From: Clostridiales bacterium UBA6388
Lineage (GTDB): Bacteria; Bacillota; Clostridia; Oscillospirales; Oscillospiraceae
Assembly: GCA_002437575.1 (NCBI GenBank)
Contig: DJQK01000022.1
Coordinates: 1-6,948, forward strand
Length of the DNA stretch: 6,948 nt
Reading direction: 5' to 3'
This document shows, piece by piece, positions 1-5,972 of this stretch (its first letter is position 1; every line of letters starts with the position of its first letter). The position numbers and the translations under genes are program-made. The notes under the pieces were generated by a model, which was not told the DNA's origin, ran no database searches, and was given only the letters and a program-made list of their open reading frames with translations.

Positions 1-10
1 TTGACAAGTC

Positions 11-68
11 GTCCGCCCCTACCATGTGGTGCTGTGCCCAATGGGCCGATGTGGGCATCGGCCCCTAC
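11..68. repeat. GC-rich stem-loop with two GCCCCTAC boxes downstream of glgP
   Basis: A perfect 9-bp inverted repeat lies at 43-51 (GGGCCGATG) and 56-64 (CATCGGCCC), with a 4-base loop. The box GCCCCTAC occurs twice in the same orientation, at 15-22 and 61-68 (GTAGGGGC on the minus strand). The second box overlaps the stem. Neither strand has a T-run directly after the stem, so it is not a convincing intrinsic terminator. It looks like a dispersed intergenic stem-loop repeat. I have an impression that similar GTAGGGGC-stem units are common between genes in Oscillospiraceae-like genomes, but this is from memory and unchecked. A second, weak 5-bp hairpin (CTGAA/TTCAG, 76-88) lies between it and the glgP stop codon. 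No gene is seen in 1-98. Confidence 0.5.
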
Positions 69-98
69 GGGTTTTCTGAAGATTTCAGCCTTTTGCGG

Positions 99-2432
99 TT
101 ACAGTTTCCAAATTTCTTTCGCGTACTGCTTGATCGTTCGGTCAGACGAGAAATATCCCGCCGAGGCGACGTTCATCAGGCACTTGCGGCCAAAGCCGAC
201 ACGGTCGCGATAGTCGCGGTTGGCCTGCAATCTTGCCTGCTGGTAGGACGGAAGGTCCTTCAGGAGGAAGTAGTGGTCGGGCCGGTGCCAGCTTGCGCCG
301 TCGAGAAGCGAGGTGTAGAGCTCACGCAGCTCCGAGTCCGTGGGCACGGTACCGTTGACGAGCGTGTCGACCGCTCTTTTGATGCGGGAATTGCTGTTAT
401 ACACATCGCGGGCGCAGTAGCTTTCGCGAATATCGTTCAGTTCTTCCACGCTTGCGCCGAAGATATAGTTGTTTTCCAGTCCCGCGCGCTCGACGATCTC
501 CACGTTCGCGCCGTCCATCGTGCCGAGCGTGACCGCGCCGTTGAGCATCAGCTTCATGTTGCCCGTACCGGACGCTTCTGTTCCGGCCGGCGAGATCTGC
601 TCGGAAATGTCTGCCGCGGGGATGATGTGCTCTGCATACGAGCAGTTGTAGTTCTGCACAAAGACGACCTTCATCTTGTCGGCAACAGCCGGGTCGTTGT
701 TGATGAGGTCTGCCACGCGGTTGATATACCGGATGATCGCTTTCGCGCGAACGTAGCCTGGCGCGGCCTTGGCGCCAAAGATGAACGCAGTCGGGGTGAA
801 GTCGGTGATCGAGCCGTCCTTGAGGCCAAAGTAGATGTCCATGATCGAAAGCGCGTTCATGAGCTGGCGCTTGTACTCGTGGAGCCTCTTGACCTGCACG
901 TCGAAAACGAAGCTCGGGTCTAATTTCACGCCCTCGCGCTCTTCGATCACCGCGCACAGCTGCCGCTTTTTCTCTAATTTAATGGCGTTGAACTGCTTGA
1001 TCGTCATCTCGTCGAGATCGGCTTTGAGCCCCTCGAGCTTGTCAAGATCTGTCAGGAAACCTGTTCCGACCTTGCTCTCGATGAGGCCGCACAGCTCCGG
1101 ATCGCACAGACCCAGCCAGCGGCGCGGGGTGATGCCGTTGGTCTTGTTCTGGAAGCGGTCGGGGTAGAATTTGTACCAGTCCTTAAAGAGGTCATTTTTG
1201 AGAATTTCCGAGTGGATCCGCGCCACGCCGTTGACGGCCGTCGACACGTAGACAGACAGGTTCGCCATATGGGCCTGATGGTCCTTGATGATGAAAAGGC
1301 CGCTGTTCGGGTGCTCGTTTTTGAGTCTCGTGTCGATTTTCTCGATGATGTCGCAGATCTCCGGCACGACCGAGCGCAGAAGCTCCAGGTCCCATTTTTC
1401 AAGTGCCTCGCCCATGACGGTGTGGTTCGTGTAGGAAAAGACCTGCGCCGCGATCTGGAACGCGGATTCAAAGTCCATGCCCTCGTTCTGGAGTAACCGG
1501 ATGAGCTCGGGGATGGCCATCGCCGGGTGCGTGTCGTTGAGCTGCACGGCGTCAAATTCCGGAAGGCGGTAATAGTCGCTGCCGTGGTTTTCACGGAAGC
1601 TTCTGAGAATATCCTGTAAAGAAGCGCTGGACAGCACATACTGCTGCTTGATGCGAAGCTGCTTGCCTTCGAGTGTCGTATCATTCGGGTACAGAACGCG
1701 CGTGATATCCTCGGCCTTGTTCTTCGTTTCGAGCGCTTTTACATAGTTCTGCGCGTTAAACGCGTCAAAGTCGAGCTCCTTTTCGGCCTCGCACTGCCAG
1801 AGGCGAAGCGTGCCGATGGTGTTGTTCTCAAAGCCGATGACCGGCATATCATAGGGAACGGCGATGACGGACTGGTTTGCAAAGTCGACCTTCACGGCCA
1901 GCTTGTCGCGGCGGTGGCTCCAGGGATCGCCGTACTTCGTCCAGTCGTCGGCGTTTTCGCGCTGGCTGCCGTTTTCAAAGCTCTGCTTGAACAGGCCGAA
2001 CCGGTAGCGAAGGCCGTAGCCCGTCAGGGGCACGTCGCAGGTCGCCGCGCTGTCGAGAAAACATGCCGCGAGCCTTCCCAGGCCGCCGTTACCCAGCGCC
2101 GCGTCTTCGATCTCCTCCATGCAGGCGATGTCCACGCCCTTTTCGCGGAAGGCTTCTCTGACCTCGTTCAGAATACCGAGATTAAAAAGGTTGCTGTAAA
2201 CAAGCCGACCCACCAGATACTCCGCGGAAAAATAAAACGCGCGGCGTCCGGCGGTCTGGCGCTTTTTCGTCTTGACCCAGGCGTCGTTGATCAGGACCAT
2301 CACGACCTCGCCCAGACACTCGTGCAGCCGCTCGGGCGTCGTTTCCTGCAGGGTCTCCTCATGGCGCAGGCGCAGAAGCGCCTCGGTCTGCTGTACGATC
2401 CGTTCTACTTCTCGTTCTACTTCGTTGCTCAT
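99..2432 (-). CDS. glgP: Glycogen/maltodextrin phosphorylase (GT35)
   Basis: This cytoplasmic PLP-dependent enzyme releases glucose-1-phosphate from the non-reducing ends of alpha-1,4-glucans using phosphate. The 777-residue length is normal for bacterial family members. Visible family motifs include FYFSAEYLVGR (67-77), GNGGLGRLAA (114-123), QLNDTHPAMAIPEL (297-310), TNGITPRRWL (431-440), KRLHEYKRQ (515-523) and the PLP site EASGTGNMK (619-627), whose K627 should carry the cofactor. The chain appears intact from N to C terminus. The ATG at 2432 is preceded by GGGAGAGG at 2444-2437, about 4-7 nt upstream, and the N-terminus MSNEVEREVE is plausible. It lies 153 nt downstream of malQ, a much larger gap than elsewhere in the cluster, and has its own consensus promoter there. 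With MalQ it would degrade imported maltodextrins or stored glycogen; sequence alone does not separate the two substrates. No clear intrinsic terminator follows the stop. Confidence 0.97.
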   Translation of the reverse strand: MSNEVEREVERIVQQTEALLRLRHEETLQETTPERLHECLGEVVMVLINDAWVKTKKRQTAGRRAFYFSAEYLVGRLVYSNLFNLGILNEVREAFREKGVDIACMEEIEDAALGNGGLGRLAACFLDSAATCDVPLTGYGLRYRFGLFKQSFENGSQRENADDWTKYGDPWSHRRDKLAVKVDFANQSVIAVPYDMPVIGFENNTIGTLRLWQCEAEKELDFDAFNAQNYVKALETKNKAEDITRVLYPNDTTLEGKQLRIKQQYVLSSASLQDILRSFRENHGSDYYRLPEFDAVQLNDTHPAMAIPELIRLLQNEGMDFESAFQIAAQVFSYTNHTVMGEALEKWDLELLRSVVPEICDIIEKIDTRLKNEHPNSGLFIIKDHQAHMANLSVYVSTAVNGVARIHSEILKNDLFKDWYKFYPDRFQNKTNGITPRRWLGLCDPELCGLIESKVGTGFLTDLDKLEGLKADLDEMTIKQFNAIKLEKKRQLCAVIEEREGVKLDPSFVFDVQVKRLHEYKRQLMNALSIMDIYFGLKDGSITDFTPTAFIFGAKAAPGYVRAKAIIRYINRVADLINNDPAVADKMKVVFVQNYNCSYAEHIIPAADISEQISPAGTEASGTGNMKLMLNGAVTLGTMDGANVEIVERAGLENNYIFGASVEELNDIRESYCARDVYNSNSRIKRAVDTLVNGTVPTDSELRELYTSLLDGASWHRPDHYFLLKDLPSYQQARLQANRDYRDRVGFGRKCLMNVASAGYFSSDRTIKQYAKEIWKL

Positions 2433-2578
2433 ATAACCTCTCCCATACCATGGCTCTGAAAAGAGCCGGATTTCACCGGGGTTTATCTGAATACCGGCTG
2501 TGCGGCCGACATGATTTCAGCTCCCCCTGACCACAAGCAGCCCTTCTGCCCGCAGACAGATGGGCTGCGACTTTTACA
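2433..2578 (-). promoter_or_regulatory. Structured 5' leader of glgP
   Basis: This is the predicted untranslated leader of about 146 nt between the promoter start point (near 2578) and the glgP start. Hairpin I pairs 2562-2568 with 2537-2543 (7 bp, GCAGCCC/GGGCTGC), continuing past one mismatch with 2557-2560/2545-2548. Hairpin II pairs 2505-2508 with 2495-2498. Hairpin III pairs 2462-2467 with 2452-2457 (6 bp, GGCTCT/AGAGCC) around a 4-base loop, ending 7 nt before the Shine-Dalgarno sequence GGGAGAGG at 2444-2437. An alternative 6-bp pairing, 2494-2499 with 2464-2469 (AGCCGG/CCGGCT), excludes both hairpins II and III. A 5-bp alternative, 2565-2569 with 2551-2555, excludes hairpin I. No U-run follows any stem, so transcriptional attenuation is not supported. 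I do not recognise a known riboswitch. GC-rich sequence makes chance pairing likely, so a regulatory role is only a possibility. Confidence 0.4.
2483..2512 (-). CDS. Possible nine-codon upstream ORF in the glgP leader
   Basis: ATG at 2512-2510 opens a frame of nine codons, MSAAQPVFR, that ends at TAA (2485-2483), 50 nt before the glgP start. It is preceded by AGGGGGAG at 2528-2521, a strong Shine-Dalgarno-like sequence, with an 8-nt spacing that is close to ideal. Ribosomes translating it would cover one arm of the hairpin at 2495-2508 and of the alternative pairing 2494-2499/2464-2469, which could shift the leader fold near the glgP ribosome binding site. The peptide has no codon run of the kind seen in amino-acid attenuators. 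It may simply be chance: a G-rich tract next to an ATG. Conservation in relatives would decide. Confidence 0.3.
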   Translation of the reverse strand: MSAAQPVFR

Positions 2579-2584
2579 TTGTGT

Positions 2585-2612
2585 ATTATACGCGCTCAGC
2601 ACGCTGTGTCAA
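2585..2612 (-). promoter_or_regulatory. Consensus sigma-70/SigA promoter for glgP
   Basis: On the minus strand the sequence reads TTGACA (2612-2607), a 16-bp spacer, then TATAAT (2590-2585). Both hexamers match the housekeeping consensus at all six positions. The site overlaps the 3' end of malQ, whose TAA stop (2588-2586) is formed by bases inside the -10 element. The predicted transcription start is near 2578. The spacer contains a small inverted repeat, CAGC-GT-GCTG, which might be an operator half-site pair, but it is too short to claim. The placement implies that glgP can be transcribed independently of the permease-regulator-malQ operon. Confidence 0.75.
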
Positions 2613-4067
2613 ACGCAAAATTTCCGCGGCCAGCTCGGAATTTGCCTGCCCGGGGCGCATCCGCCAGCGCCAGTTTTCCGGCTTGAGCGTTCCCGGCTCG
2701 TTCATGCGGGCCTCGCCTCCCAGACGCAGATAGTCCTGCATCTGCGCGACAAAGAGCTTTGCCTTCGATTTCGCGCCCGCCTCAATGATGGCCTGCGCCA
2801 GATCGTCTTCGGGTCCAATGCCGAGATATTCCCGCGCATAAGCGTCAGATTCCGGCGAAATTTTCGCGCACCACTGCTTGAGCGTCTCATTGTCGTGCGT
2901 GCCGGTGTAGCAGATGCAGTTTTCATCGTACTTGTGCGGCAGATAATTGCTCGGCTCGCGCGGATCAAACGCAAACTCGAGGACCTTCATCCCCGGCCAG
3001 CCGGAATCCTGCACGAGTTGCAAGACCTCCGGCGTCAAAAAGCCAAGATCCTCGGCGATGAACTCGATATCGGGATACGCGGCCTTGATCGCGTCGACCA
3101 GCTTGATCCCCGGCCCCTTGACCCAGCGGCCCTTGCGCGCGGTCTTGTTGACGGCGGGAATGCTCCAGTAGCTCTCGATGCCGCGGAAATGGTCGATGCG
3201 CACGACATCGTAGTTCCGGCCTGCCGCGCCGATGCGCTGGAGCCACCACGAAAAGCCGTCTCGCTCCATCTTCTCCCAGTCGTAGATGGGATTTCCCCAG
3301 TACTGGCCGTTCCGGCTGAACCCATCGGGCGGGCAGCCGGCGACGCATCTGGGCCGTCTCGTTCTTCCGAGCTGGAAGTTCTCAGGGTTTGCCCACACGT
3401 CCGCCGAGTCCAGCGGCACATAGATGGGGATATCGCCGATGATCTTCACGCCGCGCTCGTGCGCGTAAGCTCGTAATTTCTGCCACTGCGTGTGGAACAC
3501 ATACTGCAAGAAGCAGTGAAACTGCACGTCCTGCGCCAAAAGCTCGCGGTATCGGGAGAGCGCCTGCGGCTGATGAAGCCTTATATCCGCCGGCCACTCG
3601 AGCCACGGCCGGTCGTCAAAATGCGCCTTGATCGCCATGAAAAGCGCGTATTCTGGCAGCCATCCGGCCTCCTGCTTTGTAAATTCGGCAAAATCTGCGG
3701 GCGGCGCTTCAGCAAATGCGCCGAACGCCGCGTGGAGCATACGAAGCCGCTCGTCGTACATTTTCCGGAAGTCGACCTGATCGTCCCGCTCGGACCAGTC
3801 GACGCTCGAAAGCACCTCCCGGCTGAGCCAACCGGCCCCGATCAGCTGCTCGGGGTCAATGAGATACGGGTTCCCCGCGAAGGCCGAGAAGCCCTGATAC
3901 GGCGAGTCTCCATAGCCCGGCGGGCAAAGCGGGAGGATCTGCCAGTATTTCTGCCCCGCCGCGTGCAGGAAGTCCACGAAGGCGTAGGCCTCTTTTCCGA
4001 AATTGCCGATGCCGTATTTTGATGGCAAGGACGTGATATGCAGCAGAATTCCGCTGCTTCGTTCCAT
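2586..4067 (-). CDS. malQ: 4-alpha-glucanotransferase (amylomaltase, GH77)
   Basis: This enzyme transfers maltosyl or longer alpha-1,4-glucan segments between maltodextrins, releasing glucose and lengthening chains so that the phosphorylase can act on them. At 493 residues it is the usual size of the compact bacterial amylomaltase. The N-terminal SSGILLHITSLPSKYGIGNFG (4-24) is typical. Catalytic motifs are present: nucleophile D292 in VRIDHFRG, general acid/base E339 in FIAEDLG, and transition-state stabiliser D392 in GTHDNETL. The C-terminal NEPGTLKPENWRWRM motif is intact. Residues 234-238 (GRTRR) are odd: relatives, as I remember them, have an acidic stretch such as DEE or DENG after FQL, and the +1 frame here does read EERDG. 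The start ATG lies 13 nt after the repressor stop, with an AGAGGG Shine-Dalgarno overlapping that gap, which indicates co-transcription. The stop codon lies inside the glgP promoter. Confidence 0.96.
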   Translation of the reverse strand: MERSSGILLHITSLPSKYGIGNFGKEAYAFVDFLHAAGQKYWQILPLCPPGYGDSPYQGFSAFAGNPYLIDPEQLIGAGWLSREVLSSVDWSERDDQVDFRKMYDERLRMLHAAFGAFAEAPPADFAEFTKQEAGWLPEYALFMAIKAHFDDRPWLEWPADIRLHQPQALSRYRELLAQDVQFHCFLQYVFHTQWQKLRAYAHERGVKIIGDIPIYVPLDSADVWANPENFQLGRTRRPRCVAGCPPDGFSRNGQYWGNPIYDWEKMERDGFSWWLQRIGAAGRNYDVVRIDHFRGIESYWSIPAVNKTARKGRWVKGPGIKLVDAIKAAYPDIEFIAEDLGFLTPEVLQLVQDSGWPGMKVLEFAFDPREPSNYLPHKYDENCICYTGTHDNETLKQWCAKISPESDAYAREYLGIGPEDDLAQAIIEAGAKSKAKLFVAQMQDYLRLGGEARMNEPGTLKPENWRWRMRPGQANSELAAEILRLTQRAERV

Positions 4068-4080
4068 AATGATCCCTCTT

Positions 4081-5088
4081 TCACCGCGTGATTTTCCGGA
4101 CGCTCTGCCGGCACAGAAGTGTAAACGGCACGGTCAGATGCTTCGCGCACCCGCCCTGCATACACGACATCAGAAGCTCAAACGAGCGTTTGGCCAGAAG
4201 CTCCACCGACTGCGAAACGGTCGTGAGCTTCGGCACATAGTACCCTCCGATGCGAAGTCCGTCGTAGCCCGCGACGGAAATATCCTCCGGCACGCGCAGC
4301 CCCTCGTCGAAAAGCGCCCGGATCGCGCCGATGGCGATGACGTCTGCCATGGCAAACACCGCCGTCAGATCCTTCCGGTCGCGCAGGGCCTGCTTCATGC
4401 CGTTGTAGCCGAACTCATACGAGTACCGGCCGGTATAATACATGGTTTTGTCGTCGAATGTCAAGCCGAAATTTGAAAACGCCTCCACACAGCCCGCATA
4501 GCGCTTGGCGCTGGTGTCGGAGATGGCGCGGTCGCCGCCGAGAACGGTGATGTTCCGGTGCCCGCAGCCGAGCAGGTGCTCCACCGCGCACGCAGCGCCC
4601 GCGCAGTCGTCGGTCGAGACGCTCGAGAGATTTGGAAACTCGAGCTTGCGCGCATCGTTCGTCACCACGACGGCCGGGACGGTGATCGAGCCAAAATCGC
4701 TGCGGAAATTCGCGTTGCTGCCGCCGAGGAACAGAACGCCGCTCGGCTTTCTCTCCCGGCAGATCTGCGCGGCGCGTCGCACCTCGTTTTCGTCTTCATC
4801 GATGAAATCGGCGATGACGGGATGGTCGGTGTCTGCAAAAAGGGATTGCAGCGTCTCGACCATCGCCGCGAACATTTCGTTTGACGTTCCCTTGACGACG
4901 ATGAGAACGGACTTTGTGCGCTGCTGCTTGAGAAGCTGCGCGCTGGCGTTGCGCTCAAAGCCGTGCTGCTCGACAAGGGCAAGAATCGTGTTTCTCGCCT
5001 GATCGGAGACGTTCGGCTGATTGTTGAGCACACGCGAGACCGTACCGAGGGAGTATCCGCTGAGTCTCGCTAAGTCTTTGATGGTCAA
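4081..5088 (-). CDS. LacI-family transcriptional regulator, probably a MalR-type sugar repressor
   Basis: This is a DNA-binding regulator of 335 residues, the normal LacI/GalR size. The N-terminal helix-turn-helix covers about 2-21 (TIKDLARLSGYSLGTVSRVL), followed by NNQPNVSDQAR and a hinge near 46-58. Residues 59-335 form the periplasmic-binding-protein-like effector domain; KRYAGC (195-200) and GYDGLR (274-279) are typical ligand-pocket segments. I choose the TTG at 5088-5086 as the start: AAGGAGG (5103-5097) sits 8 nt upstream, and the protein then begins MTIKDLA exactly where family members begin. The same frame stays open to an ATG at 5334, but those extra 82 codons lie inside the upstream permease gene and carry no family similarity. 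The gene starts 23 nt after the MalG-type stop and ends 13 nt before malQ, so it is an operon member. It likely represses this locus and is relieved by a maltodextrin or related sugar; the effector cannot be read from sequence. Confidence 0.93.
   Translation of the reverse strand: MTIKDLARLSGYSLGTVSRVLNNQPNVSDQARNTILALVEQHGFERNASAQLLKQQRTKSVLIVVKGTSNEMFAAMVETLQSLFADTDHPVIADFIDEDENEVRRAAQICRERKPSGVLFLGGSNANFRSDFGSITVPAVVVTNDARKLEFPNLSSVSTDDCAGAACAVEHLLGCGHRNITVLGGDRAISDTSAKRYAGCVEAFSNFGLTFDDKTMYYTGRYSYEFGYNGMKQALRDRKDLTAVFAMADVIAIGAIRALFDEGLRVPEDISVAGYDGLRIGGYYVPKLTTVSQSVELLAKRSFELLMSCMQGGCAKHLTVPFTLLCRQSVRKITR
4435..4464 (-). promoter_or_regulatory. Candidate internal promoter within the LacI-family gene
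   Basis: The minus strand reads TTGACA (4464-4459), an 18-bp spacer, then TATTAT (4440-4435), which matches the -10 consensus at five of six positions. It lies in an AT-rich patch encoding residues around 209-218 of the repressor. Transcription from it would begin near 4428 and reach malQ after about 360 nt. It may be coding sequence that matches by chance; there is no independent support. Confidence 0.25.
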
Positions 5089-5103
5089 GCCTCTCGCCTC
5101 CTT
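5089..5103 (-). promoter_or_regulatory. Ribosome binding site that fixes the TTG start of the LacI-family gene
   Basis: AAGGAGG at 5103-5097 is a full match to the Shine-Dalgarno consensus, placed 8 nt before the TTG at 5088. No ATG or GTG lies in this frame between the site and the helix-turn-helix, and the TTG gives the family-typical N-terminus. It begins 8 nt after the stop codon of the upstream permease gene, so translational coupling is possible. Confidence 0.8.
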
Positions 5104-5111
5104 CGCAAAAA

Positions 5112-5972
5112 TTATCCCTTGACTGCGCCCGCGGCCACACCCTTGATGATGTGCTTCTGGCACGTCAGATAGAACACGATGACCGGGATGATGGAAAGAA
5201 GAATGAGCGCCATCGTCGCGCCGAGGTCGACTGTGCCGTAGCTTCCCTTGAGATACTGGATGTGGATGGGGATGGTCAGATACTTCGTCCGGTCGAGGAC
5301 CAGATACGGCAGCAGATAGTCGTTCCAGATCCACATGATCTCGAGAATGCCGACCGAGATCATCGTAGGTCTCAGCATCGGCAGGACCACGGAGAAGAAC
5401 GTCCGCAGCGGGCCGCAGCCGTCGATGGCCGCCGCCTCTTCAATGTCCAGCGGGATCGCCTTGACAAAGCCCGTGAACATGAAAACGGCAAGACCCGCGC
5501 CAAATCCGAGGTAAATGACCGGAATCGTCCATGGGGTGTTCAGCTTCAGCGTATCGGCCGTTTTCGAGAGCGTAAACATGACCATCTGGAACGGCACGAC
5601 CATGGAAAACACGCAAAGATAGTAGATCACGCGGCATACGAGCGAGCCCACGCGCGAAATATACCACGCGGCCATCGAGGTAAAGATCAGGATCAAGGCC
5701 GTCGACAAAACGGTGATGATCGTGCTGTAGAGCGCGGACTTCCAGAACGGATAGTTGCCGAAGGTCATGCCCTTGACGAAGTTGCTCAGGCCCGCGAAGC
5801 TCTCGCCGCTCGGCCAGCCGAAGGTGTCGGTCTTGACAAACGTGTTGACCTTGAACGAGTTCAGAAGCACCAGAAAAACCGGCATCACATAGACCACGCA
5901 CAGAACGCCGAAGAAGATCGTCAGGGCGCGCTTGGCCTGCTTTTCTTTCGAAATTGCGCTGTTTTTCATCAC
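5112..5972 (-). CDS. Sugar ABC transporter permease, MalG type (CUT1)
   Basis: This is one of the two inner-membrane subunits that form the translocation channel of an importer for oligosaccharides, most likely maltodextrins given the neighbours. The 286-residue chain has about six hydrophobic segments (near 16-38, 80-103, 112-135, 151-171, 200-216 and 250-270). The cytoplasmic EAA loop that contacts the ATPase is clear: EEAAAIDGCG at 178-187, followed by the conserved LP at 197-198. The C-terminal IIKGVAAGAVKG is typical of MalG-like permeases. The start is GTG at 5972 or the adjacent ATG at 5969; AGGAGG (5986-5981) is 7-10 nt upstream of either. The GTG/ATG overlaps the TGA of the MalF-type gene, which implies translational coupling. 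CUT1 permeases for different sugars look alike, so the substrate is inferred from malQ and glgP, not from this sequence. Confidence 0.93.
   Translation of the reverse strand: MMKNSAISKEKQAKRALTIFFGVLCVVYVMPVFLVLLNSFKVNTFVKTDTFGWPSGESFAGLSNFVKGMTFGNYPFWKSALYSTIITVLSTALILIFTSMAAWYISRVGSLVCRVIYYLCVFSMVVPFQMVMFTLSKTADTLKLNTPWTIPVIYLGFGAGLAVFMFTGFVKAIPLDIEEAAAIDGCGPLRTFFSVVLPMLRPTMISVGILEIMWIWNDYLLPYLVLDRTKYLTIPIHIQYLKGSYGTVDLGATMALILLSIIPVIVFYLTCQKHIIKGVAAGAVKG

Noticed and set aside
24..923. Plus-strand open frame of 299 codons
   Set aside because: It is antisense to glgP, has no recognisable domain and is explained by the GC-rich third-position bias of the real gene.
1752..1768. GCGTTAAACGC palindrome
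   Set aside because: It is a short palindrome within conserved glgP coding sequence, with no promoter context.
2537..2568. Strong hairpin after malQ as an intrinsic terminator
   Set aside because: On the minus strand the stem is followed by TTGTGG and not a T-run, and it lies downstream of the glgP promoter, so it belongs to the leader.
2511..3476. Plus-strand open frame of 321 codons
   Set aside because: It is antisense to malQ, composition-driven, and has no family motifs. The minus-strand frame contains all GH77 catalytic residues.
4177..4188. AAACGAGCGTTT as a LacI-type operator
   Set aside because: It lies inside the repressor coding sequence, its centre is not symmetric, and it has no nearby promoter.
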